From Tritrichomonas musculus (lineage: Eukaryota > Parabasalia > Tritrichomonadida > Tritrichomonadidae), in contig JAPFFF010000066.1 of NCBI GenBank assembly GCA_039105265.1, forward strand, positions 62,001-126,000: DNA of 64,000 bases, given 5' to 3'. The notes under the pieces were generated by a model. It was given only the letters and a program-made list of their open reading frames with translations, did not search any database and had not been told where the DNA came from. Numbering within the stretch: the first letter of the stretch is position 1; every line of letters starts with the position of its first letter. Of the stretch, positions 1-10,024 are shown in pieces. Made by a program: the position numbers and the translations under genes.

Positions 1-1
1 G

Positions 2-613
2 AAGCTTGTCGATGATTGCAAAAACCAGTTGAACTGCAATGTGTCGCTATTTGTGTTCATTGTCTCCTCCCTCGGTGCAATACCCGATGACACCATCAAT
101 GAACTCAAGAAAGTGACAGTCACGACCAAAGACGCACTCAAACTTGCAGGGAGGATGGTAGCAGCCGCTTTACGTGAATCTATGATATTGTACATTGATA
201 CTAAGATTAAGAAGAGGGTTAACGACAACAATGAAGATGAAGATAACGATAACGATAACGATAATGGTAACGATTATGATAACGATGTTGAAAATGTTAA
301 TGTTCTTGATACTGATGGTGACGATGATTCTAATGATCTCAATGATACTAGCTCCAATGTTACCGACGGGGAGTCCGCAGACGATGAGTACAACTCTGTC
401 AACATCCTGGACGACGAAGAATGGCGGGAACTCATTGATGCAAGTGCGGATGTTGACAGGTCGGGCCCCCCGTCTGAGCTTGACACTACTGATGATGAAA
501 CTGACGTACTGGAAAATCCAGGCACCACCCCACTATGGAACCAAACTCAAGGTGCCGACCCTGCCTCCGCTACCGAAGAGGAGGGAGTCCAACACTCCTC
601 TTCTGAATTTTAG
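2..613 (+). CDS. C-terminal end of LINE polyprotein, family B (partial)
   Basis: About 203 codons remain. The segment lies downstream of the restriction-like endonuclease core seen in the complete copies. It begins with the conserved block equivalent to residues just after the endonuclease and ends in a low-complexity acidic tail rich in Asp and Asn, encoded by near-repeats of GATAAC at 240-290. The stop TAG at 611-613 lies where the full family B copy has a Trp codon (TGG) and reads on for about 16 codons. It is therefore either an early stop or a tolerated C-terminal shortening. No catalytic residues are in this piece. Function is inferred only from the family. Confidence 0.8.
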   Translation, partial: KLVDDCKNQLNCNVSLFVFIVSSLGAIPDDTINELKKVTVTTKDALKLAGRMVAAALRESMILYIDTKIKKRVNDNNEDEDNDNDNDNGNDYDNDVENVNVLDTDGDDDSNDLNDTSSNVTDGESADDEYNSVNILDDEEWRELIDASADVDRSGPPSELDTTDDETDVLENPGTTPLWNQTQGADPASATEEEGVQHSSSEF

Positions 614-651
614 GCAGATTTTTTATTGGGGCCCGCCCCTTTTATTTTATT

Positions 652-671
652 GTGAGTGAATCATCACTCTC
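652..671 (+). promoter_or_regulatory. 3' UTR hairpin of LINE family B
   Basis: The inverted repeat GTGAGTGA / TCACTCTC encloses a 4-base loop, with one mismatch in the 8-bp stem. The same hairpin occurs at the same place in family A (7,840-7,859) and in the second family B copy (17,827-17,846). A role in 3' recognition by the reverse transcriptase is an inference. Confidence 0.5.
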
Positions 672-718
672 GTTTATTAGTATTTTATACTTACTCTAAT
701 GATTAATAAACGAATTTA

Positions 719-732
719 CCACACGGGAGGAG
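719..732 (+). repeat. Junction word 1: CCACACGGGAGGAG
   Basis: The 14-mer sits exactly between the TTAATAAAC-containing 3' end of one element and the T run that begins the next. It recurs at 7,916, 8,946, 10,025, 10,607 and, with one change, 17,894. It may be the target sequence or an element terminus; the sequence alone cannot separate these. Confidence 0.8.
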
Positions 733-758
733 ATTTTTTTTTTTAGGAATTTTATTCG

Positions 759-3700
759 ATGTTTTACCCGACAAATTGTATATTTTCCGAATCAGCGCAA
801 AGAGCTGAATCGATTGATACCGCTCACGACGATTTTATTGACAATTTCTACAATAATCGAAATAATATCTCGAATATCAATTCACCTCAAATTCCAACAA
901 ATGGAACCTCATTTGCTAACGATTACAATTCATCTTGCCAATTCTCAAAGCTTAACCATGCTCCGCGGCATGATATTCAAAAATATCTTAATCAGAGGGG
1001 GTTCGATTTCGTCAATTCTACTACCAACTTCGACCCTACTATAGGTGTAGAATATGATCGCTACGACCTCTCTCATCGGAATCGCCCTTGTAAATGCTCA
1101 ATGTTAAATTTGGGTAGGAGAACTCAACCTATCGATTCTTTCACCTCACCCAATCGTTCGCAACCTCCACCCGACATTCCCTCTCCACCACCTAACGACT
1201 TCGCTGATTCACCTAATGCAAATGTTAATTCAGCAACTTCAGTAGAGGAACCTTCCGAGATTTCACCTACAAATTCTACCCGTTTACATGGCTCTGAAAT
1301 TATTTTACAGGCGGGCATTCATTACAATCCGATGATTGATAATCATCATCCCAATCCTTTGTGGATTATTGTCACCTGTGACCCCTCTTTAGCGCCACAC
1401 TTGCCTTTATTCTATAAACAAAACAATATTTCAGCGGAAGGTGTTCTTGTTGGGAGAGGTCAATTTTTGATCACAAATGGTCAACCTCTTATTAACAGTC
1501 TTGCTCCCTTTATCCCTCCTTCGGAGGAAGAATCCGCTTCTAAGACTGTTGTTCCTTCCTCATTTCTACCTCCTGACTGTATTCCTGTTCCTCCATATAC
1601 ATTCGATCAAAATAACTCTCAGTTAGTCCAAAATGTTGCTCATATTTTCCAACTTACCTTTGTGAATAATTCTACACAAAATGTTAATTTCAATAACCTT
1701 TTTAATGGCAATTATTTGTGCAACCGAACCTTTTTCAACTCAGTCTTGCAAAACATCCGTTCCAGTTGGTCCTTTAATCCTACCAATGTCTTTTACAACT
1801 TCATCTCGCCTACTAGCAATCCTCAATTGCAGTGTTTGCCTACCATTTCCGGTGAAATCCCTCCTTCTCTGCCTGCTTCTGTTCCCGCTCCTCTAGTCGC
1901 TTTGAAGAACGATCCTTCCCCATCCACTGCGACTATCGAAAATCACTCCGTTGATGTCGACTTTCAATGGTTATCTTCGAAAGCAAAGGTTCAGAATCAT
2001 CAAGTTGAAGTTGATCATAGCAACTTAATTACTAAAGCTGCAGTTCAAAATCACACTGTTGATGTTAATAATCAAGTTATTTCATCAACAGCACTAGTCC
2101 AAAACCACCTAGTTGACGTTATTAAAAATAACTTATGCACCCAGGCTACAGTTCAAAGTCACGCTGTTGATGTCAGTAACCAGCTGATCTCGTCAACAGC
2201 TAACGTTCAAAACCACCATGTCGATGTAACTCAAAACTGTTTGACTACCCAAGCTACAGTCCAAAGTCACGCTGTTGATGTCAGTAACCAGCTGATCTCG
2301 TCAACAGCTAACGTTCAAAACCACCATGTCGATGTAACTCAAAACTGTTTGACTACCCAAGCTACAGTCCAAAGTCACGCTGTTGATGTCAGTAACCAGC
2401 TGATCTCATCAACAGCTAACGTTCAAAACCACCACATTGATGTAAACTCTATCAATTTATTATCTAATGCTACAGTTCAGAATCATGCTGTTGATATAGA
2501 GAATCAAATTATTTCATCAACAGCTATTGTCCAAAACCATCAAGTGGACGTTAATCAAAGTAATTTCATCTCTCAAGCTACCGTTCAAAATCATACTGTT
2601 GATGTTAATAATCATATCATTTCATCAACAGCTAACGTTCAAAGTCACCAAGTTGATGTCAATCAAAGTAAGTTAATCTCTCAAGCAACAGTACAAAATC
2701 ACGCTGTCGAGGTTCAAAATCAATTTATTTCTTCAACAGCGCACATTCAAAATCATATAGTCGAAGTCGTCGATGACACTGTTAAAACAGTTGTTCATGT
2801 CCCGAAGTTCACTGTTGAGTGGAAGGATAAAGAGATTCCTCTGCATACTCTTCCAGAGGACCGCCCACTCACTGACAAGATCGAGAAGCTTGCAAATGCT
2901 ATTTATTTATTGGCTAGCTCGCGTTCTTGTTCACACACTTCTTGTGGCACTCATTCCGATTTGACCTCTGAATCTGACTCGACGATCTCCGGCTCAGATT
3001 TTCACTCATCCGACTTTCCAGCACAAAGTCAGAATAACTCTGACACGGATCTTACTTCCTCTAACTCATCGTTAACTTCTAGAAACTCTGATGATGGTGA
3101 TCATAATGATTCTAATTCTTATAGTGATCATGATGTCGATCTTTCATTACAATGGATTATTGACGGTCTTAAATCCATTGAAACGAAAGTCCAGCTAGTT
3201 GACTTTCTTAAGAAAGTTAAAGATGCGCATATCAACTTTCATCAATTTTCTGATGTTGAGTTCTTTAATATTCCTATCATTCTGTACATGAAAAAAACGC
3301 TCAGATGGCTTGGAGTAGGACAATTTTATTGCCCGCTATGTGAGGACGTCTTTCAATCATGCGCAGCTCTGCATGCTCATTGGAAATTCAAGCATGGAGA
3401 CAGGTTCTTACCCAATGAGCATGCTGCAGTTGAATTTGTATACAATTGTAAGCTGAGATGGGAAATTATCGATGATGACTTCCCATCTGACTTACCAAAA
3501 TTCAGGATTATACATAAATGTCCTGTCGCTGATTGCAATTATATCGTCAACAACGCCAGTGCTTTAGCTTGCCACATTAAACATAATCATCAAGATCTTG
3601 ATGTTCTTCGCCGCGAAATCGGATTGCTTTGGGCAGCGATCTGCTGTCATGCTAAACACAAAAACAAATTGCTCACTGGTAATGATCTATTTCATAATGT

Positions 3701-6700
3701 CTCTGGTTGTTTATGTATGCGTTGCAAACATTTTATCGGTCAAGATAAAAAGAAAGTTCAGCAACACACTAAATCTTCTCATCCCGCTGCCAATGTCGAA
3801 GGCAGTAGGAGATACTTCATGAATATTTCCCTTAATGCTAGATGGCTAGATGTTGACTTAGATGATGATGTCATCTCTCAGTCTAACAAAGACATTGCCG
3901 ATGCAGTTCGTGATCTCTCCACTCATTCTCACAATGTTGAAATTGAACGAGATCTTCCTATTGAACCTGAAGGTGACAACCCTGATCATGCTGCTGCGAT
4001 GGTGAATAGGAGATCTCGTGAACAAAGACTGCGTGCTCGACGTAGAAACGGCATTCTTATTGTCAATGAGGGAATGCCTGAAGAACGTCTTCATGCGCTT
4101 AATGGTAATTCCGATGCTGACACGACTGCTCAATCCAATGATGATGATATTCAGTCTATTTCGCCTCCTACTTCTGAGATTCAGGAAGATCTGTCTTCCT
4201 TCCTTGATAAATCCGTTTCCTGGATCAATAAATGCAAAGAAGAAAATGACGGCATTGTATATCTCCCTAAGATTTGGGGCGAACGGATTCAAAAGATTAG
4301 AAAAAAGATATCTAATGTCTTTGAAGGTAAAATTTCTATCCTCATTGACAAGTTCACTTATCTCACTTCTAATAAGTCTCTTGTTTTGTCTGACGACGAT
4401 CGTCTCTTGCTTTGGAATGGTGTACTGGCCAAAATCTTTCTCATTCTCAGGAAAGAAATCCGTGGTGCTCTGCACATTCCAGCATTCAACTCTAAAAAGA
4501 AGAAAAAGAAAAAGCCTCGGTCTTTTGAAGTTCCTATTCAACTCAAAGCCGCTAGCAAATTCACTGCCGGCATTGAGTTGCTGCACACTTTGACTGAAGG
4601 CGACATTAATGATCAGCCAACTTTAAATCTGATTGCCGACCTGAAAGATAAATTAATTGACTTCCTTTCACGCGCTCCTGACGATTTTGTGGTACTCGTG
4701 GGAGGTCGTGACATTGATACAGTGGATGCAATTCTCAACGCAGGTAATTTCGAAGATAAACTATCATTCCTCAAAGCGAAATTATTTGACCTTGAGTCGA
4801 AATACAAAGAGAACTCATCCGATGGTTACAAGAAATTCATCCAGAAAGCTTATCAAGAAGACTCCAAAAAAACTCTCGATTGGTTCATTCTTAACAGTGA
4901 TACCCCTGAATGCACCGTTCCAGTCGAAAGTTTTGTGGAAGACTATGGCAAGGCTTGGAGTGAGGTCGCGGACTTCGAACCTCGCCAAAAATTCACACTT
5001 GATCATATTCTTTCAGATGAAGACAACTCGTATTTCACTGAGCTTCTCATGTCGGATAAATCCATTAAAGATGCGATCAAAAGTAGATCTAACCTTTCTG
5101 CGGTTGGCTGTGATGGTATTTGTAATTCCATCTGGAAGCTAGGCAATGATGTTTCAACGCGCATTGTCAAAACGACTCTGAATGTAATGTTATCAACTGG
5201 TAGTTTCCCGTCCATTCTTAAATCCTGTAAAACGATAATGCTATACAAGAAAGGTGAAGTCAACAACACTAGATCTTGGAGACCGATCACCATAACATCC
5301 ACTCTATACAGAATTATAATGTGCCATATCTCACGCACTCTCCAAACTTTAAATGAATACAGGAGATTCATTAATTGCCAACAGAAAGGTTTTATGAAAA
5401 TTCCTTCTGGTGCCGCAGAGCATATCGTTACCGCTGATGAGATGATTCATCATGCAGCTCGACATCAGAAGAATCTTTACATTTTGACGATAGATTTCAA
5501 GGATGCCTTTGGGTCAATCCCACATGAACTCTTTAAGAAGAACCTTCTGGACCTCGGTTTTGACAAACTTTTTGTCAAGAGCATTCTTGCATCTTATAAA
5601 AACGCTTCCACCAGAATCGTCTCTAATGGACGCATTAGTGATGAAATTGAATTTGCCAAAGGTGTCAAACAGGGTTGCCCACTTAGCCCTACATTGTTCA
5701 ATGTTGGAATAGAACCGTTATTGGTCAAATTAAATGACCTTGCACAAGATGAGGGTTATCACTGGTATGACAGATCTACTTCTGTCCAGGCTTATGCTGA
5801 CGACATTGTTCTCTTTTCTGATTCAGAAATGGGCATGAATAATCTCATCGATGTCGTTCAATCGTTTTGTAAATATGCAGGCAACATGAAAATTAATGTG
5901 AACAAGTGTGCTTCATTTGCATTCACAATGGACAACAGAACTCGAGCTTCAATGCAGAATCACTTTTCAATTAACGGGGAATCTGTTAAAAATATCAGCA
6001 TTCAAGGTTCTTTACACTACTTGGGTTTACCTCTAGCGGCTAAACTCTCTCGAAGAAAACATCACATCTTTCAAAAAATCCTTGACCTCAAAAGAGATGT
6101 GAGCAAAATCACATCTAGTGCCCTGAGGACGATGCAATCAGTAGATGCTATCAAAAAGTTCATACTCCCTCAATTGGATTATGAATTGATGATCAACGCA
6201 GTTTCTACGACCAAACTCAATGAATTAGATGAATTCATACGAGGACGCATCTCAAAAAAAATCGGTATAGCTGGTGTTCCAACGGATTGGTTTTATTCTT
6301 CCAAACATGATGGTGGTTTAAACTTACAATGCTTGTCTGAACGACATAAAGCACTTACAATTCGCTTATATATGGGAATGCACGAATCTAAGGACAAAAA
6401 CGTCAAGCACTTCATCACTGCTTCAGACAATGATGAAATGCAATTTCGTGATGCTGATGTCCAAGATGATTCACCTTTTTTGCATGTGCCCGTGACCGAA
6501 TTTGGTGCAATTAAAGGCAACAATCGGTGCGGAACTTCGAACCTTCTTTCACGCACTGTTAAAGCCTTGCACGATCTCAATCTTCAAATGAATCATGACG
6601 ATACCGGTTTTTCAATTAAACCTTTGAATACTGATGACGAGCAAACTGAAATCAAAATTAATTACATGAAAGTTATGAAGTTAATCATGAAAGTGATTCA

Positions 6701-7847
6701 AAAGAGACACTTATCTTCACTTCTTAAGAATAGATTAAAAGGACATACTTTCGAAACACTGAAGAATTCTCCTATTAGCAATTTCTACATTTCTCAAAGA
6801 GTTAATGCTGCTGATTCTATTGTTAATTTTTCATTTAAAGCCAGACTTGGTTCTCTCTTTACAGGCAGTATGAAAAGAAGACAAACTCATAGACAAGATG
6901 ACGGCAATTGTAAATGTTGTGGACAGATCGAAACCATTCACCATTTGCTAAATGGTTGCTCTTATAGAAAACACGAATTTACTAAAAGACACGATGCTAT
7001 TGCTCTTATTATCAATAAATACATTACTGATCATAAACGTGCCATAGTCCATTCTAATCAGGTCGTTCGGAGCCGCGACGGCGGACGACTTGAAGGTGAG
7101 AATGCTGATCTCAAACCAGATCTTTTCTGGTGGAAGAATGACAAATTGCACATCGTTGAAATTACGATTCCTTATGGAATGTTGACTGACGATGATGAAC
7201 ATGGTACAATTTCAACTCTCAATCTTAGAAGACAACAGAAGTTGAACAAATACAAATCACTCATCGAAGATTGTAAAGTTCAATTCAATTGCGATGTTGA
7301 TTTCTTTGTAATCGTTGTATCTTCTCTTGGTGCTATTCCCAGTGAAACGTTAGATGAGTTGAAAAGAATTACTGGTACGGAAGCAGACTGGAAGAAAATA
7401 GCAAAGCAAATGGTTATCACATCTTTACGCGAATCGATGTTCATTGCTTATCATTGGTATCCTCCTGCACACAACAACATTGTTGTTTCCAACAACCAAA
7501 CTCATAACTCTACCGACATCTCAGTTAATTCTGATAATTCAGTAAACTCTGATGATCAACTTTCCTCTTCTGATATCCAATCTCAATCCGATTATCAGAA
7601 TTGTTCTATGAATTCCATTGATGATAATACTTGGGACCAACTTATCAATGATGACAGTAACCATTCTACTCCTATTATTGATCGTTCTTTTTCGAAAACC
7701 TCTACTGATGATTCCTCAGATAGTGACAACGATGTCCTTGTTAACTCAGGTTCTGTTCCTTATTGGAGAAAAGTCAATTCAGAGGGAATGATTCTTAATG
7801 ATGTTTCAGATTTTTCAGATTCTTCATCGACTTCTAACTGTGAGTGA
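759..7847 (+). CDS. LINE polyprotein: zinc fingers, reverse transcriptase, restriction-like endonuclease
   Basis: The protein has 2,362 residues. In order: a Ser/Asn/Pro-rich N-terminus; an 18-residue repeat array built on VQNHxVDV (about 400-670); three C2H2-type fingers (about 857-880, 919-943, 983-1012); a Lys-rich linker; a reverse transcriptase with the catalytic YADD at 1679-1682 and the QGCPLSP motif upstream; a CCHC knuckle (C2051-x2-C2054-x7-H2062-x4-C2067); then a restriction-like endonuclease with KRHD (~2077) and PD (2120-2121) followed after 12 residues by E2134. This order is that of R2/NeSL/CRE-type LINEs, which nick one target strand and prime cDNA synthesis there. The first ATG lies 26 bases after the junction word. 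The acidic C-terminal tail is like that of family B. All key residues are present. Confidence 0.9.
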   Translation: MFYPTNCIFSESAQRAESIDTAHDDFIDNFYNNRNNISNINSPQIPTNGTSFANDYNSSCQFSKLNHAPRHDIQKYLNQRGFDFVNSTTNFDPTIGVEYDRYDLSHRNRPCKCSMLNLGRRTQPIDSFTSPNRSQPPPDIPSPPPNDFADSPNANVNSATSVEEPSEISPTNSTRLHGSEIILQAGIHYNPMIDNHHPNPLWIIVTCDPSLAPHLPLFYKQNNISAEGVLVGRGQFLITNGQPLINSLAPFIPPSEEESASKTVVPSSFLPPDCIPVPPYTFDQNNSQLVQNVAHIFQLTFVNNSTQNVNFNNLFNGNYLCNRTFFNSVLQNIRSSWSFNPTNVFYNFISPTSNPQLQCLPTISGEIPPSLPASVPAPLVALKNDPSPSTATIENHSVDVDFQWLSSKAKVQNHQVEVDHSNLITKAAVQNHTVDVNNQVISSTALVQNHLVDVIKNNLCTQATVQSHAVDVSNQLISSTANVQNHHVDVTQNCLTTQATVQSHAVDVSNQLISSTANVQNHHVDVTQNCLTTQATVQSHAVDVSNQLISSTANVQNHHIDVNSINLLSNATVQNHAVDIENQIISSTAIVQNHQVDVNQSNFISQATVQNHTVDVNNHIISSTANVQSHQVDVNQSKLISQATVQNHAVEVQNQFISSTAHIQNHIVEVVDDTVKTVVHVPKFTVEWKDKEIPLHTLPEDRPLTDKIEKLANAIYLLASSRSCSHTSCGTHSDLTSESDSTISGSDFHSSDFPAQSQNNSDTDLTSSNSSLTSRNSDDGDHNDSNSYSDHDVDLSLQWIIDGLKSIETKVQLVDFLKKVKDAHINFHQFSDVEFFNIPIILYMKKTLRWLGVGQFYCPLCEDVFQSCAALHAHWKFKHGDRFLPNEHAAVEFVYNCKLRWEIIDDDFPSDLPKFRIIHKCPVADCNYIVNNASALACHIKHNHQDLDVLRREIGLLWAAICCHAKHKNKLLTGNDLFHNVSGCLCMRCKHFIGQDKKKVQQHTKSSHPAANVEGSRRYFMNISLNARWLDVDLDDDVISQSNKDIADAVRDLSTHSHNVEIERDLPIEPEGDNPDHAAAMVNRRSREQRLRARRRNGILIVNEGMPEERLHALNGNSDADTTAQSNDDDIQSISPPTSEIQEDLSSFLDKSVSWINKCKEENDGIVYLPKIWGERIQKIRKKISNVFEGKISILIDKFTYLTSNKSLVLSDDDRLLLWNGVLAKIFLILRKEIRGALHIPAFNSKKKKKKKPRSFEVPIQLKAASKFTAGIELLHTLTEGDINDQPTLNLIADLKDKLIDFLSRAPDDFVVLVGGRDIDTVDAILNAGNFEDKLSFLKAKLFDLESKYKENSSDGYKKFIQKAYQEDSKKTLDWFILNSDTPECTVPVESFVEDYGKAWSEVADFEPRQKFTLDHILSDEDNSYFTELLMSDKSIKDAIKSRSNLSAVGCDGICNSIWKLGNDVSTRIVKTTLNVMLSTGSFPSILKSCKTIMLYKKGEVNNTRSWRPITITSTLYRIIMCHISRTLQTLNEYRRFINCQQKGFMKIPSGAAEHIVTADEMIHHAARHQKNLYILTIDFKDAFGSIPHELFKKNLLDLGFDKLFVKSILASYKNASTRIVSNGRISDEIEFAKGVKQGCPLSPTLFNVGIEPLLVKLNDLAQDEGYHWYDRSTSVQAYADDIVLFSDSEMGMNNLIDVVQSFCKYAGNMKINVNKCASFAFTMDNRTRASMQNHFSINGESVKNISIQGSLHYLGLPLAAKLSRRKHHIFQKILDLKRDVSKITSSALRTMQSVDAIKKFILPQLDYELMINAVSTTKLNELDEFIRGRISKKIGIAGVPTDWFYSSKHDGGLNLQCLSERHKALTIRLYMGMHESKDKNVKHFITASDNDEMQFRDADVQDDSPFLHVPVTEFGAIKGNNRCGTSNLLSRTVKALHDLNLQMNHDDTGFSIKPLNTDDEQTEIKINYMKVMKLIMKVIQKRHLSSLLKNRLKGHTFETLKNSPISNFYISQRVNAADSIVNFSFKARLGSLFTGSMKRRQTHRQDDGNCKCCGQIETIHHLLNGCSYRKHEFTKRHDAIALIINKYITDHKRAIVHSNQVVRSRDGGRLEGENADLKPDLFWWKNDKLHIVEITIPYGMLTDDDEHGTISTLNLRRQQKLNKYKSLIEDCKVQFNCDVDFFVIVVSSLGAIPSETLDELKRITGTEADWKKIAKQMVITSLRESMFIAYHWYPPAHNNIVVSNNQTHNSTDISVNSDNSVNSDDQLSSSDIQSQSDYQNCSMNSIDDNTWDQLINDDSNHSTPIIDRSFSKTSTDDSSDSDNDVLVNSGSVPYWRKVNSEGMILNDVSDFSDSSSTSNCE
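1935..2790 (+). repeat. Coding repeat array of family A LINE (18-residue period)
   Basis: About 16 units of 54 bp encode variants of (A/T)xVQNHxVDVxxxxISST. Alternate units differ, giving a 108-bp higher-order period, and two such periods (about 2,150-2,420) are almost identical in DNA. The rest have diverged, so the array is being locally homogenised while the protein period is kept. Confidence 0.8.
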
Positions 7848-7859
7848 GCCATCACTCAC
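7840..7859 (+). promoter_or_regulatory. 3' hairpin of LINE family A, overlapping the stop codon
   Basis: A perfect 8-bp stem GTGAGTGA / TCACTCAC closes a GCCA loop, and the ORF's TGA stop is inside the left arm. Its position equals that of the family B hairpins. Confidence 0.55.
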
Positions 7860-7915
7860 GCTTCTTTTATGCACGATTACGTGCTTTCTTACTCTAATGG
7901 TTTTTAATAAACAAT

Positions 7916-8945
7916 CCACACGGGAGGAGTTTTTTTTTTCATTTTTATTTTCGAGGTTTACGCAGGCAATAACTAGATATTCGTAATCAGTGCACTGAAC
8001 TGATTCGTATGGTGCCCTCAGATCGATGTTTCGTCCGAATTTTCCAAACTGATTTCAATTATATGTAGGGTCACCTCACTAAGTCCGACCACTGGACTTA
8101 CCACAATATTATACTGTTGTTTCTTATCTCATATTATCAATCTCAGCTCTTAACGTTATAATTCATACTCAATCAGTTATATGCAATTTCAAATATACCT
8201 CTCAAAACTTACTCTAATGTTATTATACTCTTCCTTCTCACTTCGTTTATTCCAGTTTCCTTCGATCGCGCCTTTCTGTTCCCTCGGTTTCCTACTTTTC
8301 GTGACTCCATTTTCATTTTACAATTTCTCTCAATATTCTCAAATCTACAAGGCGTTATACAGTATGAAGTTACTCTTTTAGTTTATTCATTTTTATATAT
8401 GGAGTCATCTTTCAGTGAGTCTGCTTGTGATTTCAATGATCACACTGCCTTGATGAAAGAATCAAAAGACAGCAGTCAACAAGCGTCTACGGTAAAGAAT
8501 CTCCGCATGATGCTGCCTGACACATGTCGCGTGACTCTACTGAAGGGCGCTCAATGAGCCCGTTCGTTCTCTCATTTAAGTTCTTGTTCAATTGTTTTAT
8601 CCGTTACTTATTGTTCCTCATTTTCAGATCTCAATCTGATATCCTCAACTACATTGTTACATTGTTTCAAGTTTTTTGTTCTTTAGACGAGTTGTTTACA
8701 TCAGACTCGGAAACCATCGCTGGTTTGTAACACAACCCGTCCTCAGAATGATCTGTGTTGCTCAATGATCATTTTCGGCGACCGTTTATTCCAAGTCTGA
8801 CTCATTACTTGAAGTCTTTTTGGACCTATTAACTTCAAGTTTTACCTTTTTCCTTTTATTTTCCTTTTTTTCTTAAAGCTTATGCCTAGCTTTTTTATTA
8901 ATTGCTTAATCGCAAAACTCTTAAAGCATTTAATAAACATTTAAT
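7916..8945 (+). mobile_element. Non-autonomous LINE-derived unit 1
   Basis: This 1.03 kb unit lies between junction words 2 and 3. It begins with the same CCACACGGGAGGAG plus T run and ends with TTAATAAACATTTAA, as its neighbour does. Its first ~110 bases resemble the start of the truncated copy at 17,894. It has no reverse transcriptase or endonuclease and holds only a 52-codon ORF. It is near-identical to the next unit over almost its whole length. It probably depends on LINE proteins for mobility (inference). Confidence 0.75.
8399..8557 (+). CDS. 52-residue microprotein of the non-autonomous unit
   Basis: The ORF starts MESSFSESACDFND and ends LLKGAQ. The same 53-codon frame, with the same start and stop, is present in unit 2 at 9,471-9,629 and differs at only two visible residues. 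A shorter ORF with a related start (FTESFFTRP) lies at about 10,192 in the third unit. No family is recognised, and there is no membrane segment or cysteine motif. It may be a real small protein or simply part of an RNA body shared by recent copies. Confidence 0.35.
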   Translation: MESSFSESACDFNDHTALMKESKDSSQQASTVKNLRMMLPDTCRVTLLKGAQ

Positions 8946-10024
8946 CCACACGGGAGGAGATTTTTTTTTTCATTTTTATTTTCGAGGTTTACGCAGGCAA
9001 TAACTAGATATTCTTAATCAGTGCACTGAGCTGATTCGTATGGTGCCCTCAGATCGATGTTTCGTCCGAATTTTCCAAACTGATTTCAATTATATGTAGG
9101 GTCACCTCACTAAGTCCGACCACTGGACTTACCACAATATTATACTGTTGTTTCTTATCTCATATTATCAATCTCAGCTCTTAACGTTATATCTCATACT
9201 CAATCAGTTATATGCAATTTCAAATATACCTCTCAAAACTTACTCTAATGATATTATACTCTTCCTTCTCACTTTGTTTATTCCAGTTTCCTTCGATCAC
9301 GCCTTTCTGTTCCCTTGGTTTCCCACTTTTCGTGACTCCATTCTCATTTTACAATTTCTCTCAATATTCTCAAATATACAAGGCGTTATACATTATGAAG
9401 ACGATTCTCACGGACAGATCGAAGTAAATTGCTACTTATTTTTACTCTTTTAGTTTATTCATTTTTATATATGGAGTCATCTTTCAGTGAGTCTGCTTGT
9501 GATTTCAATGATCACACTGCCTTGATGAAAGAATCAAAAGACAGCAGTCAACAAGCGTCTACGGTAAAGGATCTCCGCAAGATGCTGCCTGACACATGTC
9601 GCGTGACTCTACTGAAGGGCGCTCAATGAGCCCGTTCGTTCTCTCATTTAAGTTCTCGTTCAATTGTTTTATCCGTTACTTATTGTTCCTCATTTTCAGA
9701 TCTCAATCTGATATCCTCAATTACATTGTTACATTGCTTCAAGTTCTTTGTTCTTTAGACGAGTTGTTTTACATCAGACTCGGAAACCATCGCTGTTTGT
9801 AACACAACCCGTCCTCAGAATGATCTGTGTTGCTCAATGATCATTTTTTGGCGACCGTTTATTCCAAGTCTGACTCATTTCTTGAAGTCTTTTTGGACCT
9901 TTTAACTTCAAGTTTTACCTTTTTCCTTTTATTTTCCTTTTTTTTTTCTTAAAGCTTATGCCTAGCTTTTTTTTTATTAATTGCTTAATCGCAAAACTCT
10001 TAAAGCATTTAATAAACATTTAAA
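8946..10024 (+). mobile_element. Non-autonomous LINE-derived unit 2
   Basis: This 1.08 kb unit is bounded by junction words 3 and 4. It differs from unit 1 by scattered substitutions and a few short insertions (for example about 30 bases near 9,400-9,430 and longer T runs). Strong similarity of two adjacent units implies either tandem duplication or two recent insertions from one source. Confidence 0.75.
9471..9629 (+). CDS. 52-residue microprotein, second copy
   Basis: Same frame as 8,399-8,557 with substitutions near the middle (KDLRKM instead of KNLRMM). Start and stop are conserved. No homologue is recognised. Confidence 0.35.
   Translation: MESSFSESACDFNDHTALMKESKDSSQQASTVKDLRKMLPDTCRVTLLKGAQ

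Larger units (their letters stand above)
1..718 (+). mobile_element. 3' end of a family B RLE-type LINE (cut by window edge)
   Basis: This is the 3' terminal part of a LINE whose 5' part lies outside the window. The reading frame is open from base 2. Its protein matches the C-terminal end of the full family B copy at 10,607-17,893 (shared run NCNVSLFVFIVSSLG, then an acidic Asp/Asn/Glu-rich tail, then EEEGVQHSSSEF). The noncoding end carries a hairpin at 652-671 and the terminal TTAATAAAC before the junction word at 719. It is the most upstream visible member of the head-to-tail stack. Confidence 0.85.
733..7915 (+). mobile_element. Complete family A RLE-type LINE
   Basis: This element runs from the T run after junction word 1 to the AATAAACAAT before junction word 2, about 7.2 kb. 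It has a 26-base leader, one long ORF (759-7,847), a hairpin overlapping the stop codon, and a 56-base 3' end. There is no long poly(A) tail. The closely spaced neighbours on both sides share only the junction word with it. The uninterrupted ORF suggests a young, possibly functional copy. It is AT-richer than family B and differs widely from it in protein sequence while keeping every domain. Confidence 0.85.

Noticed and set aside
195-659. 154-codon ORF, Met/Ile/Leu-rich
   Set aside because: It is a shifted reading of the Asp/Asn tail codons of the LINE.
719-732. GGGAGGAG as a Shine-Dalgarno site
   Set aside because: The organism is a eukaryote and the word occurs at element junctions, including ones not followed by an ORF.
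3858-4593. Long ORFs of 242 codons (minus) and 191 codons (plus)
   Set aside because: Both are shadows of the LINE polyprotein. They have no motif and neither is preserved in family B.
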